This document shows, one piece after another, positions 1 through 10,989 of a DNA stretch of 64,000 nucleotides. How positions within the stretch are numbered: the stretch's first letter is position 1; the number at the start of each line of letters is the position of its first letter. Location: assembly GCA_001972305.1 (NCBI GenBank), contig BDDD01002234.1:1-64000 (forward strand), written 5' to 3'. Position numbers and translations under genes: made by a program. Under the pieces are notes generated by a model that saw only the letters and a list, made by a program, of their open reading frames with translations, did no database searches and was not told where the DNA came from. Origin of the DNA: Cephalotus follicularis. Lineage: Eukaryota > Streptophyta > Magnoliopsida > Oxalidales > Cephalotaceae.

Positions 1-220
1 TATTTCGCGCTCCGTTTTGGGCGATCAACAGTTATGTTTGTTTTTGTGGGCATCACGTAGTATGGGATGCGTGATGTGTTTTAATTCGGCTTATATTCGT
101 ATGCTTCCGCAAGTGATTGTTGGATACTGAAAGTTTTAAATTTATGGTAATTTTGCATAAGCCGGATTTATTTGTTGATTGCTTTACCACTTTTATGTTG
201 TGGGAAGACGGGGTGTGACA

Positions 221-652
221 CCTTTAACCTTCGACGTTGGTGATCATGTGTTCCTGAAGGTTTCACCGTGGAACGGCGTACAGAGGTTTGGGAAAAAGGG
301 CAAGTTAGCTCCGCGCTACATTGGTCCCTTTGAGGTTCTAGAAAGAGTTGGGGAGGTGGCTTATCAGCTTGCTTTACCTCCTGCACTATCAAATGTTCAT
401 GACTTCTTTCATGTGTCAATGCTGAGGGGATATGTCTGAGATCCTTCGCATGTTTTGGACTTTGATTCAGTTCCCGTGCGAGATGCCCTTTCTTCTGAGG
501 AACTACCAGTGCGGATTATGGATTGGAAGACGCAAGTATTGAGGAACCGAACCATTCCTATGGTGAAGGTCCAGTGGAAGTTTCACCGTCCTGATGAAGC
601 GACTTGGGAACGTGAAGAGGATATGAGGGAGCGTTACTCTCACTTGTTCTAG
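221..652 (+). pseudogene. pol: pol C-terminus of G1: integrase C-terminal domain plus chromodomain-like end
   Basis: The reading frame begins at the LTR/pol deletion junction. It encodes the conserved [10 protein letters not shown] block, then [19 protein letters not shown], then FHVSMLR, and ends with the chromodomain-like segment VKVQWKFHRPDEATWE. These mark the C-terminal end of Tekay/Del chromovirus integrases, which binds DNA and is thought to help target heterochromatin. One TGA interrupts the frame at 437-439, where relatives have an arginine (CGA to TGA). The frame stops at 650-652, as in relatives. Only about 140 codons of a pol of roughly 1,300 remain, so this is a dead fragment. 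No start codon belongs to it; any upstream ATG lies in the LTR. Confidence 0.85.
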
Positions 653-843
653 TACTGTTTTAATTTCGAGGACGAAATTCCTCGAATGAGAGGTGGATGT
701 AACGCCTAGGATTTTCATTAAAGTGTAATATTGTATTTCCAATGTAATTTACACTCTGAATTAATGAGAACCATGATTTTCCTCTTTTGTGTGTTGAAAA
801 GTTGCAAGAAAAGATGTGTTGGTGTGTTGAAAACAGGCGGGCA

Positions 844-980
844 GCCGACTGCCATAAGAAGGAAGTCGACTGGACCCTAAGGGAAGGAACCAGCCAGCTG
901 CTGGGAGGAACAGTCGACAAAAAATTGTCGGCAGAGACACCCGACTTCCAAGTTGGGGGAGTCAACTGCCAGGCGTCAGA
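844..980 (+). repeat. TCGA-core palindromic box array, promoter-proximal (G1 LTR)
   Basis: Imperfect copies of CAGTCGACTG have cores (GTCGAC or variant) at about 844, 865, 893, 913, 940, 961 and 975-981. Spacings are 21, 28, 20, 27 and 21. The array lies about 150 bp after the LTR start and 85 bp before the TATA-like site. Confidence 0.75.
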
Positions 981-1059
981 CTACATAACGTGCTGCCAAG
1001 CCCGGCATGACAGAAAGGGGAGTGTTTTTGGGTTTATGCGGGCAGAAGAGAGAGAGATG

Positions 1060-1200
1060 TTCTCTCCATAAAAACACACATTTTCCTCTCCAATCTTCAC
1101 CATTTCACTGAGAAAGAAAAGAGAAAATCACAGAGCAAAGAGAGAAAAGAGGTAGAAGGTTTGTAAGGGAGAGGGAGAGGAAGAAAGAGAGAGAGAAGTT
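1060..1200 (+). promoter_or_regulatory. Putative LTR promoter and purine-rich leader (G1)
   Basis: A TATA-like CCATAAAAAC at about 1066-1075 is followed by a long GA-rich run (about 1110-1200), as expected for the transcribed R/U5 leader of a plant LTR. The transcription start is inferred from this arrangement only. Confidence 0.5.
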
Positions 1201-1522
1201 GGGCTGTGTTTTTGGGAGCTCAAACCCGTGGCAAGAACCGAGTTCGTGGGAGCTGCTGGACGGATTTTGAGAGTGCAAAGGACATGGATTTGGACTTAAA
1301 GAGGTGGATTGCAATTCCTAACTTGGAGTTCTAAGGTAGGGGAAGTTTTATATTTGTGATTTAAGTTTAGTTATAATATTGTCCATAAGAGGAAATGCAT
1401 GCAATATGTTGTGTTATGAGCATGAATGTGATATTGTGGTGATAATGCTCTGTGTTGTAATGTATTATAGCGAGTTTTGGCTTTGTATTTTGCTACTGTT
1501 TTTGTACACTACCGTAGGACCA

Positions 1523-1829
1523 GATGACTGTCCAAAAGGGACAGCCGATTGCTCGAGATCGCCAGCCGATTGTTCTGTGTGAACAGCCGACTACTCAATG
1601 GATCCAACCGACTGCGCTTGGGAGCCAGTCGACTGTCCATGTATGTTACTGAGAAATGCCTGCAGAGGCTTGAGTAGCCAACTATTGTAGGCTAGCAGCC
1701 GACTGTTGGGTATGAACAGTCGACTGTCAAGAGTGACAGCCGACTGTCGAGTGAGGGCAACTGATTGCCAGTACGGGGCAGCTGACTGCCAAAGGGGGGA
1801 CAACCAACTGCCAGTAGAAACCAGCCGAC
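1523..1829 (+). repeat. TCGA-core palindromic box array, 21-bp phased (G1 LTR)
   Basis: Fourteen copies of the decamer CAGTCGACTG and variants (CAGCCGACTG, CAGCCGATTG, CAACTGATTG). Six-base core starts are 1523, 1544, 1565, 1586, 1607, 1628, 1677, 1698, 1719, 1739, 1760, 1781, 1803 and 1824. Steps are 21 bp with one 20, one 22 and one gap of 49. The spacer bases do not repeat. This is the clearest array in the window. Confidence 0.9.
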
Positions 1830-2971
1830 TGTCAAGCACTGTTTTGCATTGTGAGCATGTGCGTGCATCGTGAACTGTGATAAACTGATTTGTCCATTGT
1901 GATAGCTGATTGTGAACTGTTATATCTTTTTTTGGAAGTGCATACATGATTTTTACGAATCATTACTTTGCACGAAATGTATGTTTTGAGAAAATATATA
2001 TTTTTGAAAGATCGTGAAAATGGCTTCCAAAACACCGTGAACTGAATTTTGTAACATCGTGAACCGAGAACCGTGACATCATGAAAATGAGTTTGTTTTC
2101 AAGTATTTTGTTTTATAAATTACTTGGAAAAATGATTTGAGCATCGAGATTATTGTGATTGTGTTACGCTGTGATGCTGATTTTGATTGTGATTGTGACC
2201 GTACTAGTTGCGTGGCGGAGATGCCAGCAATGACTAGTGGTCGGGTTGACTCAGGGGTCAGGAGTTGGCTGGGTGACTCACTGACATGCCTGATTGAGTA
2301 TAGTGTTGTCCTTTGGGACGTGACTGATCGTTATTGTGGAGTGATGGGTCCTTAGAGACCTGAGAAATAGTTGGCCATTTGTGTTGTTGTGATATTGTGA
2401 ACCGTGTAGTGTGATGATGTGCTCTGGTGACATCGTGGACTGTGACGTTGTGGTCGTGATATATATATATATGTATGCATTGAGATATAGTATGTACTGC
2501 ATCATGATGCATTCGTGTCATGGCTTTGTTTATTGTTGACCCTAAGTTACACTTATGACTTTAGCCGAGTGAGGACAAAGGCTAACCCCCTACTGTTGTT
2601 AATTGATACAGCATTTTGGATATCGCCGGGCATGGTCGTATCGGATGTGATAGGATTTTATTTACTTAAACAAATGTAAAACAGTGTACTTGAGACATAT
2701 TGTACTTTGGATTTTTGTACTAATGTTTTAAATGTTGTTGATTGACTTTTGGATCACGCTCCGTTTGTGGGCTTTTTAACAATGACTTAATGATGATGTT
2801 GTGGGAATCATGTGGTATAGGATGCATGGTTCTGTTTACCTTTATCTTATTGTTAAAGGCTTTCGCAAATTATTGTTTAAAGCAAAGTTTTAAGTTTTAT
2901 TGCACTTCTCATAAGCTGAATTTATGTTAAATTGCCATGATATATGTTGTTAATACAAGCGGGGTGTGACA

Positions 2972-3978
2972 GTTGGCGACTTCTTCGTTTTCTTCATCGT
3001 CGGAGCTAGAATCATTGCTATCGCTCCAAGTTGCGATCATTGCCTTGTTTTTTAGATTGCCTTTCTTTTTCTTCAATTTCGGACAATCTGGCCTTATGTG
3101 ACCTGGTTTGTTACATTCATAACAAATAACTTCTTTCTCATCTTTCTCGTTTTTGCTTGTATCTCCTTTGTTGGATTGAAACTTCTTTAATTTCTTTTTG
3201 GTGAAGTTTTTCTTGTCCATGAGGATTTTTCTAATTCTTTTTGTAAGCAATGCCATTTCTTCATCACATTCCTCTTCTTTTGAAGCTTTCAAGCCTATCG
3301 TTTTCTTCTTTGGATCGTTCCTTGTTCGATCAATCATTCGAAGTTCGTGAGTCATCAATGACCCCAACAAGTCTTCTAATGAAAGAGTTGATAGATTCTT
3401 TGCCTCTTCAATAGCTGTAACTTTAGGTTCCCATGACTTTGGAAGGCACCTGAGAATCTTACTTACAAGCTCATGATTAGTATATACCTTTCCAAGGCCT
3501 TTTAGAGCATTTATGATATCATTGAATCTTGTATACGGCTAGATATATTTTCATTTTCAAGCATTGTAAATAGTTCATAATCATGAACAAGCCTATTAAT
3601 TTTTGTGTCTTTTACCTAGTTGGTTCCTTCATAGGTAACCATGAGTCTATCCCACATCTCTTTTGCTGAATCAAGAGATGAGACTCTATTGAATTCACTA
3701 GGACTTAACGCACAGAAAATTACATGCTTGACCGTAGCATTCAATTGAAGCAACTTATAGTCAAGTTCATTGTATTCACTATCAAGTTTACTAACTTTTT
3801 GACCGTTGACAATTTTCATAGGAATTTCACGACCATTTGTTATGATATTCCATACTTGATAATCTAGGGACTGAATAAAAATGGTTATCCTAGTTTTCCA
3901 ATAACTATAATTGTTTCCATCAAAACTATGGGGTTTGTTAATGGATTGACTAATGTTATCATTAAAGAAGGTTTCCAT
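2972..3978 (-). pseudogene. gag: Sirevirus-like gag (S1), interrupted
   Basis: The ATG is at 3978-3976, 39 bases inside the primer site. The N-terminal ~120 residues show FDGNNYSYWKTRI and a KEMWDRL...TYEGTN block, typical of the copia gag (UBN2/DUF4219-type) domain that forms the capsid. A TAG follows TYEGTN at about 3615, where relatives have Q (CAG to TAG). A frameshift near 3540 separates this from the second part, which carries LGSLMTHE, a lysine-rich stretch and one zinc knuckle CYECNKPGHIRPDC (CX2CX4HX4C) that binds RNA, followed by an acidic serine-rich run. The frame is then cut at 2971 by G1. Similar to the S2 gag on the other strand. Not functional. Confidence 0.85.
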
Positions 3979-4016
3979 GGATCAATCTATCTCAATTAAG
4001 ATTAATGATAAATATC

Positions 4017-4028
4017 GCTCTGATACCA
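4017..4028 (-). promoter_or_regulatory. Primer binding site of S1
   Basis: The minus strand reads TGGTATCAGAGC, the standard plant initiator-Met tRNA 3' complement, two bases inside the LTR end at 4031. Confidence 0.9.
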
Positions 4029-4030
4029 AA

Positions 4031-4986
4031 TGTAGGTCCACTAATAGCAACCTAGAGGGGGGGTGAATAAGTTATGCGTGAATAGGTTATGCGGAATAAA
4101 TAACCCTTTTTCGATTTTAAAGATTAAGACAAAAAACGATGAATAATCAAGCAATCAAATTACTCTAATAAGCACAAATAAATTGCAATAAGTAAAAGAG
4201 TAAGAGAATAGATATTGCAAACAATATATAGTGGTTCGGCCAAATATGCCTACGTCCACTCTTCCAAGCAGCACTTGAGGTTCCACTATGTTCGTAATCC
4301 CCCTATCACAATCCTAACCAAATCTGGATGTTTACAAGATCAAACATAACTTGGATTTTTACGAGCTAAATCCTAACTCGGGTTTTATAGCTAAATCATA
4401 ACTCTGATTCAGGCATTAACAACCTAGTGTTTACACAATTGATTTTCAAAAGGTGATTGTGTTTTCTGTAACCTCTAGAAAGCTTGGATGATGAAACAAT
4501 ATAGCTCAAAACAAATACTCCAAGTAAGAGTAACACAAATAAAGCTTAGACATAAATTTCAATGGAAAAGTAATATAGATTTTGATGCTGTTGATTTCTT
4601 GTTCTTTTCTTTTCTTTTTCCATTGAATCAGACCTCTATTTATAGTCTTCTTGTTATCATATAGCCGTTGGAATCATCAACGAGTCATTGGAATTATCTA
4701 TGGAAAGTTTTCTCCATTTCAGCATCTCCAAATCTTGCAGATTTTATGTGTCTTGCTGTCTTGGGCGTCGACGTTTACGCATGGCATTAACGTCTATGTC
4801 CTTCTTTGTTCACTCATTTGGTTCTTCGTGTTGACTCCATTTGCTACTGTCTGATTTTTGTATTATTTGCGTTAATGTGTACTAATGGCGTTGACACAAA
4901 TATCATTTGTGTTGACTCCATCTGCTTTATGCGTTAACGTCTAAGTCACTGTCTTATTTTTGCACCTTTTGGCATTGACGTCCGCC
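4031..4986 (-). repeat. S1 5' LTR, inner part
   Basis: The LTR end (minus strand ...ACA) is at 4031. A run of seven G at about 4056-4062 corresponds to the poly-C-rich tract near the Sirevirus LTR end. A TATA box, CTATAAATAG on the minus strand, is at 4636-4645. Upstream of it (4767-4980) lie TCGA/TTGA boxes with cores at 4767, 4786, 4830, 4871, 4890, 4911, 4933 and 4974. Steps are 19, 44, 41, 19, 21, 22 and 41, close to multiples of 21. The LTR continues beyond G2 at 14515. Confidence 0.8.
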
Positions 4987-6172
4987 TGTCACACCCTGTT
5001 CTCAATTTCCATTTATTAAATATGGTCATCAGTTAATCCAACATTTATAAAAATCCAATAAAATTAAAACTTTAGCGGAAGCCTTCTATAATACAGGATT
5101 ACATAAAGTATTCGCATGCACACGCAGCCCATAGTACGTGTTTAAGCTCATTACAATACAAGTTACATAATACATGTTGAGAACGTAAAATATAACAACG
5201 GAGTATGACTTATTACAATACACTCACTTAACAACCTTAGATAAGAACCCTCAAAGTGTAGCTTCAGCAGCTCATGGAACCCTTCACTTTAATCTGTAAT
5301 TGTAGGTATTAACCATTGTCCTCACTTGGCTAAGTAGGAAAATATGCATGACAATGAACATATGAATGTAATCATGCATGACAATTATATCATTAAACAC
5401 TAGGTATATATATATATATAAGCAACCATGCCAAATGGCTACAATCAATCACTTTATGAAGATTACCGCAAAAGGGTACAATCAATCACTACACTGGGTG
5501 AGTGTCATCTCGTGCTACCTCCTAGCTCAATCGATACACCACCTGACTACCACCATGCACTCCGATGTGATGGACTAGGTAAACACTTATTGCCGACACT
5601 TGGCGGGCAATGTAACATTCACTGTCTGCAAGGCAGATAACTTTGGTGAATAAGCTAGAGCCAACTCCTGGCACATCCGCTTATCGCCATAGTCAGTGAT
5701 ACACTTTATTCACCAAACCATCGACATCACTTCAATCACTGAAATTACATAAATATAATATGTAAAATAACACTGGTTTTCTTTTGAGAAAACGGTAAAC
5801 ACTTCAATAAAATCTCTTTTGAGAAACTATAAAACACTTGATAAGATCCCATTTGGGAAATGATAAAACACTTCACTAACTGTACCTCACTTGGAGGGAA
5901 CAACAAAACAGTTCACTAAGTTCCCTTTTGACGAAACAAAACAATACACTTAGTTTTCTTTTAAATGCAGTAATAGAAAACCTTTGATTATGCATATAGC
6001 ATCAACAATAAATCCCTTGAAATATCTTGATGGATATATAATATCTATAACAATATATCACTTTCAATAATGTGCAATCACTCAATCATTACGATCCTTG
6101 GATGATTCTAGGAATAAAACCAGCAAAATGCAAGCAACCATGTGCTCAGAATGTAAAACAGCCAATATTGGC

Positions 6173-6575
6173 GTCGACGTGTATATTAGGCGTCAACGTG
6201 TACTTATGCGTCAACGTGTATCTTAGGCGTCAACGTCTTTTATGTGTCAATATTTAACAAAGGGCGTTAACACATTAAGGAAGGACCTTAGGCATCAACG
6301 TTCAATATTGGCGTCGACCCATTAAGGTAGGAACCTTAGGCGTGAACATCATCCCTTTAGGCATTGATGTCCTGGTAACCAGTAGGTTTACGCGTCAACG
6401 TCATCCTTTTAGGCGTCAATGTAAATCATCCTACCAGTACGAAACACCAACTATTTCCCCTAAGGAGTTAACGTCAATCACTTAGCCATCGACGTAAATC
6501 ATCCTAACAGTACGAATCATCGACTATTTTCAGTTATGGCGTTAACGTCAATCACTTAGGCGTCGACGTAAATCA
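6173..6575 (-). repeat. TCGA/TCAA box array (G2 3' LTR, mid-LTR)
   Basis: Repeats of GGCGTCRACGT; cores at 6173, 6192, 6210, 6229, 6246, 6266, 6294, 6313, 6342, 6363, 6394, 6415 and further. Steps are mainly 17-21, with others at 28-31. Many cores are GTCAAC, so most CpG sites in the box have decayed to CpA on this strand. Confidence 0.75.
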
Positions 6576-7091
6576 AGCGCAGTAAGACATTCAATCAACA
6601 ATCACTTCAAGCAAGCATGGATTCAACACTTAGGGTCAACATGCAAGCATTCACAATTACCATAACACAATATACATGCCATATTTTCAAAAACATGTCA
6701 TAAACCCTACCTTTGATTCCATGTTAGGAATCGAAAGTCCACTTCTTTAAGCTTTAAACCAATCCTCATCTTCTCCAAGCTTCAAGATCCGATTCGATCA
6801 CTCCAACTCCAGGTTCTAAAATCTAGTTGTCAAGCTCCTTCTCTCAGTTCAACAATTGCGGGACAACATCTCCCTCACTCTATCCTTCTTTCAACGGTGT
6901 GAGGTTTGGAGAAGATGCGAGGAGTTTTAATGGAGTCTTCACCTCTCTCTCTCCTTCCTCACGGCATGGCAGGTTGACATGACCTCCATCAATCACTCTT
7001 CCCTCAATTTTCGTCAACGCAGAGCATGGGGGATGAGAAGTGTCATACTTTTTGTCCCTCACACATCTTCTGTCCTTGTTTAACTTGCTTT

Positions 7092-7306
7092 GCCGACAAT
7101 TTAGGCGTCACCGTCCACGCTGGGCGTCGACGCGTGGACTTCATGCCTTGGCATTAACAAGCTCCCCTTAGTCGCGTTAACGCCTATCCCCTTCAGTTCA
7201 CCAGCAATGGACGTTAACGTCCTCGCATGGCGTTAACACCTTAAGGCAAGAAGCCTTAAGAGCTTTTCAGTGTTACTTGGCGTCGACGTCAATGCATGGC
7301 ATTGAC
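7092..7306 (-). repeat. TCGA box array near the LTR start (G2 3' LTR)
   Basis: Cores at about 7092, 7107, 7126, 7153, 7176, 7213, 7232, 7282 and 7301, including the complete GCGTCGACGCG (7124-7134) and GCGTCGACGTC (7280-7290). Spacing is looser than in G1 or G3 (15-50), with 19-bp pairs recurring. Confidence 0.65.
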
Positions 7307-7475
7307 GCGCAAGTGCCCTGATTGCTTATGATTTCCAACACTTTGACTTATCTTCCTTCAATCCACAATAACAATAGCCAAATAAAAGGACACTTAGCAA
7401 ATAGATCTCAGATCAATGTATAATTTTATTCATGAATTATACATTATACATCTGATTGAAATTGTGGTCATTACA

Positions 7476-7490
7476 TTCCCCCCTCCTTAT
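7476..7490 (-). promoter_or_regulatory. Polypurine tract of G2
   Basis: The minus strand reads ATAAGGAGGGGGGAA directly before the 3' LTR; it primes plus-strand DNA synthesis in LTR elements. Confidence 0.85.
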
Positions 7491-7499
7491 AGAAAATTC

Positions 7500-9060
7500 G
7501 TCCTCGAATTTAGCTTTACATTACAAACAAGGGAGGAAATGTCTCTATCATATCAGCTTCACGCTCCCAAGTAGCTTCTTCAGCCTCGTCAAACTACCAC
7601 AATACCTTCACAATAGGAATAGTCTTATCCCTCAAAACTTTCCCCTTCTTGTCCAGAATCTGTACTGGCTCTTCTTCGTACGATAGGTAATCACTAATAA
7701 AACCAGGGTCAAAGCTCAATATATGAGAAGGGCCAGGTACGTATTTTCGTAGCATGGAAACATGGAATACATTGTGTACATTCGAAGTTGGGCGGCAGTT
7801 CTATCTGGTATGCAACTTCCCCAACTCTGGCCAGTATCTCATACGGTCCAATATACCGTGGAGCTGGCTTCTCTCTCATGCCAAACCTGCGTATACCTTT
7901 CAATGGCGAGATTCTCAAAAACACATGATCTCCCTTCTCAAACTCCAACTTCCTTCTCCTTTTGTCAGCATAGCTCTTATGCCGATCTTGTGCAGAAACC
8001 AATCTCTTCCTGATAATTTTGACCTTATCAGTAGTTTCTTGGACAAGATCCGGTCCCAACACTTGTTTTTCACCCACTTCATCCCAGCATATTTGTGTTC
8101 TACACTCCCTTCCATACAAGGCCTCATAAGGAGCCATTCCAATGCTAGAATTATATTTGTTGTTGTAAGAGAATTCAATAAGTGAAATATGATCCTCCCA
8201 ACTCCCAACAAAATCAAAAACACAAGCTCGGAGCATATCCTCAAGAGTCTGAATAGTGCACTCCGACTGTCCATCAGTCTGGGAGTGAAATGCAGTACTG
8301 AAACTCAAAGTTGTTCCCATCGCTGCTTGAAACTTCTTCCAAAACTTGGAAGTAAACCTTGCGTCACGGTCACAAACGAGGCTGACCGGCACTCCATGCC
8401 ACTTCATGGCACTCCATGCAACTTCACGATCTCCCTTATATATAATCGAGCCAACTTCTCGATGGAGTATATCATGTTCATCAGAAGAAAGTGAGCAGAC
8501 TTGGTGAGTCTGTCCACGGTAACCCACACTGCTTAATGTCTATCCTGTGACCTCGGTAGACCCGACACAAAGTCCATGGTCACATGCTCCCACTTCCACT
8601 CAACCACTGGTAAGGACTGTAACAATCCGACAGTCTCTGATGCTCAGCCTTCACTCTCTAACAAGTCAGACACTATGCCACATACTCGGCAATGTCTCTT
8701 TTCATACCGCTCCACCAGTAGTTCCTCTTCATGTCATGCCACATCTTAGAACTCCCTGGATGAACACTATAATGTGATTTATGAGCTTACTGCAGTAGCT
8801 CATTCCTTATGCCCTCATCATCCGGGACACTTACTCTCCCTCAGAACCTCAGTATGCCATCTGAATGTACGGAGAAATCAGAATCTAAATCTAGGTTCTC
8901 CCAAACATTCCACAATTCGGTATAGCTATACTAGGTAGTCAGAATATAATCCAGAAGTTTCGGTTGTGCTCTATGATTAGCCACAATAACCCCTTTGGAA
9001 ACCATGAACGGATTCCATCTCTGAAAATCCTCCAATAGCTTCCACTATGAAACCATCACA
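7500..9060 (-). pseudogene. pol: Integrase region of G2 pol
   Basis: Read 9060 to 7500. The N-terminal zinc-binding part is recognisable ([12 protein letters not shown]...; the CLTC block contains stops). The catalytic core follows: TMDFVSG near 8560, VCDRDARFTSKFW, then TDGQSECTIQTLEDML, giving the D, D, E residues. The longest open stretch (8527-7709) runs from the core into the C-terminal domain ([29 protein letters not shown]). The frame shifts near 7780, and the chromodomain-like end (VKVLW, EATWERE) lies in other frames to about 7510. Integrase inserts the cDNA into the genome; this copy is broken by many stops and shifts. Unlike G3, the core has not been deleted. Confidence 0.85.
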
Positions 9061-10452
9061 CCAGCAACCATCGCCTTGTGACTCAGCGCATCAGCAACTA
9101 CATTAGCCTTCCTTGCGTGGTATTGAATATTACAGTTGTAGTCATTAAAGAACTCCACCCACCTTCCCTGTCTCATGTTCAGTTCCTTCTGAGAGAATAA
9201 ATACTTTAAACTCTTATGGTCAGTAAATATCTCGAATTACGCACCATAGAGATAATGTAGTCATTTCTGTAAAGCAAACACTATGGCAGCCAACTCAAGA
9301 TCATGTATGGGATAATTCTCCTCATACGGTTTCAGTTTCCTTGATGCATATGCAATCACTCAACCACGTTTTATGAGAACACATCCCAAGCCCTTCCCAG
9401 AAGCATCACTATAAATAGAAAAACCCTCATTACCCTCAGGTAATGCCAGCACTGGAGCAAAAATCAATCGACTCTTCAACTCTTGTAAGCTTGCCTCGCA
9501 AGTGTCATCCCATACAAAACTCGACTCCTTCTTAGTCAAACGAGTCAATGGTACAGCAATCCTCGAGAACCCTTCGATAGTAGCTAGCCAATCCCAAGAA
9601 GCTACGAACTTCAGTAACATTCTTCGGTTGAGGCCAATCCACAATGCTCTCTATCTTTGAAGGATCTACAAATAATCCTTGTCCCGATACAATCTGACCA
9701 AGAAAAGTCACATGATCCAGCCGAAATTCACACTTACTGAATTTGGCGAACAACCTTTCCTTCCGTAGAGTCTGTGACACAATCCGTAGATGCTGCATGT
9801 GATCTTCAATACTCTTCGAATAAATCAGAATGTCGTCTAAGAAGACAACAACAAACTGATCAAGGTAACGTTGAAACACTATGTTCATTAGACACATAAA
9901 AGCTGCAGGGGCGTTTGTCAAACCAAACGGTAGTATCAGAAATTCATAGTGCCCATATATAGTTCAAAAAGCAGTTTTCTCAGTATCACCTTCATGGATC
10001 CTCAACTAATGATAACCAGTCCTCAAGTCAAGCTTAAATAACACAGTTGAGCCTTGCAATTGATCAAACAACTCCTCGATGCGTGGAAGAGGACACTTGT
10101 TCTTCACTGTCACTTGATTCAACAACCTATAGTCAATGCACAGCCGCATCAACCCATCCTTCTTTTTCACAAACAAGACCGGCACTCCCTATGGTGATAC
10201 ACTCGGTCTGATAAACCCCTTGTCAAGATAGTCTTGTAACTGCACCTTCAATTCCTTCAATTCAGCAAGAGCCATACGATATGGAGCCTTAGAAATAGGA
10301 GCCATTCCCGGTAGCAACTCAATGCTGAACTCCATATCTCTCTCTGGCGGTAATGAAACAAGATCATCTGGAAATACATCAGGAAAATCGTAAGCAACGG
10401 GAACCTGTTCCAGACTTGGCGTACCTTTCGTATGATCAATCACATACGCCAA
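9061..10452 (-). pseudogene. pol: Reverse transcriptase and RNase H region of G2 pol
   Basis: Read 10452 to 9061. RT opens with [11 protein letters not shown] and [10 protein letters not shown] (stop at 10189-10191), passes [13 protein letters not shown], and has the catalytic FLDDILIYS in the open stretch 9921-9532. RNase H follows with [12 protein letters not shown], then [13 protein letters not shown] and [13 protein letters not shown] in broken frames. These are the polymerase and RNA-degrading domains that make the cDNA. At least six stops or frameshifts break the region, several at codons where G3 has Q or W. G3 is the best guide for alignment. Confidence 0.85.
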
Positions 10453-10482
10453 ATAACCTTCACATCCTTTCTCGAGATATTT

Positions 10483-10900
10483 CTATGCTCGAGTATAAGA
10501 AATAACTGGAGTAGAAGTCATCTTCTCTCCCATGAACTTGAACACAACTCCATTCAATAGATGAAAGGTCACTTCCTTGTTGTAGCAATGAACACAAGAT
10601 TGATGGGCATAGAGCCAGTCCATTCCAAAGATAATATCAAAATCTTGGATCGGCAATACAATCAGAGCAGCGACTAACTGAACCCTAGCTATCGTGATCT
10701 CGCAATCCTTCACTATAGTATCAGCCATCAAACAACCACCAGTTGGAGTACTCACCTCCAGTACATAGGGCAAACAGTCAGTCACACAATGCAAATTGCA
10801 CAAAAATATGATGCAATAAATGAGTGTGTAGCGCCCAGATCAATTAAGACACGAGCTGATATACTAGATATGAAAATGGTACCTGACACAACAGAAGTAG
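10483..10900 (-). pseudogene. pol: Protease region of G2 pol
   Basis: The active-site block reads LIDLGATHSF near 10,830-10,860 (minus strand), with L where active aspartic proteases of this family usually have S or T (D-S/T-G). A stop follows about 15 residues later, then the typical downstream segment [10 protein letters not shown]...[14 protein letters not shown] (10803-10483). The retropepsin cuts the gag-pol polyprotein. G3 also departs from the motif at the same residue (DPG). Confidence 0.8.
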
Positions 10901-10989
10901 ATTATGGCACATCATCCTTAGATAAGGTATAGACCCTACCTTTCACAATCCCTTTTCCGGTATCCCTTCGCGAAGGACCAACCGCACCA

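Larger units (their letters stand above)
1..2971 (+). mobile_element. G1: internally deleted Ty3/gypsy (Tekay/Del-like) retrotransposon
   Basis: The order is: 3' end of a 5' LTR (1-220), a fragment of pol (221-652), then a complete 3' LTR (698-2971). Bases 1-220 align with the last ~230 bases of the 3' LTR; both carry the 'gcTCCGTTTTGG' to 'GGGGTGTGACA' stretch. No primer site, gag, protease, RT or integrase core remains: the LTR end joins directly to the integrase C-terminus, so several kb have been deleted. The family matches G12 at the right edge, whose integrase C-terminus is nearly the same. The element lies inside the gag of Sirevirus S1, on the opposite strand. The left target site is outside the window; the bases after the right end are GTTGG. 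Confidence 0.85.
698..2971 (+). repeat. 3' LTR of G1 (2,274 bp)
   Basis: Starts TGTAACGCC after a purine-rich tract (688-697) and ends GGGGTGTGACA. The conserved post-pol stretch TTTCGAGGACGAAATTCC lies just upstream (664-681). The LTR contains two box arrays, a TATA-like promoter and a purine-rich leader, all listed separately. Confidence 0.85.
4987..7475 (-). repeat. 3' LTR of G2 (2,489 bp)
   Basis: The plus strand starts TGTCACACCC and ends GGTCATTACA. It contains a mid-LTR box array (6173 to about 6570), a purine-rich leader read on the minus strand (about 6900-6970) and a second array near the LTR start (7092-7306). It aligns almost throughout with 12068-14514; short AT microsatellites (5406-5420) differ in length. 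Confidence 0.9.

Noticed and set aside
1523-1829. CRISPR-like array
   Set aside because: The repeats are 10-bp palindromes with 11-base gaps in a plant LTR; no cas genes, and the window is eukaryotic.
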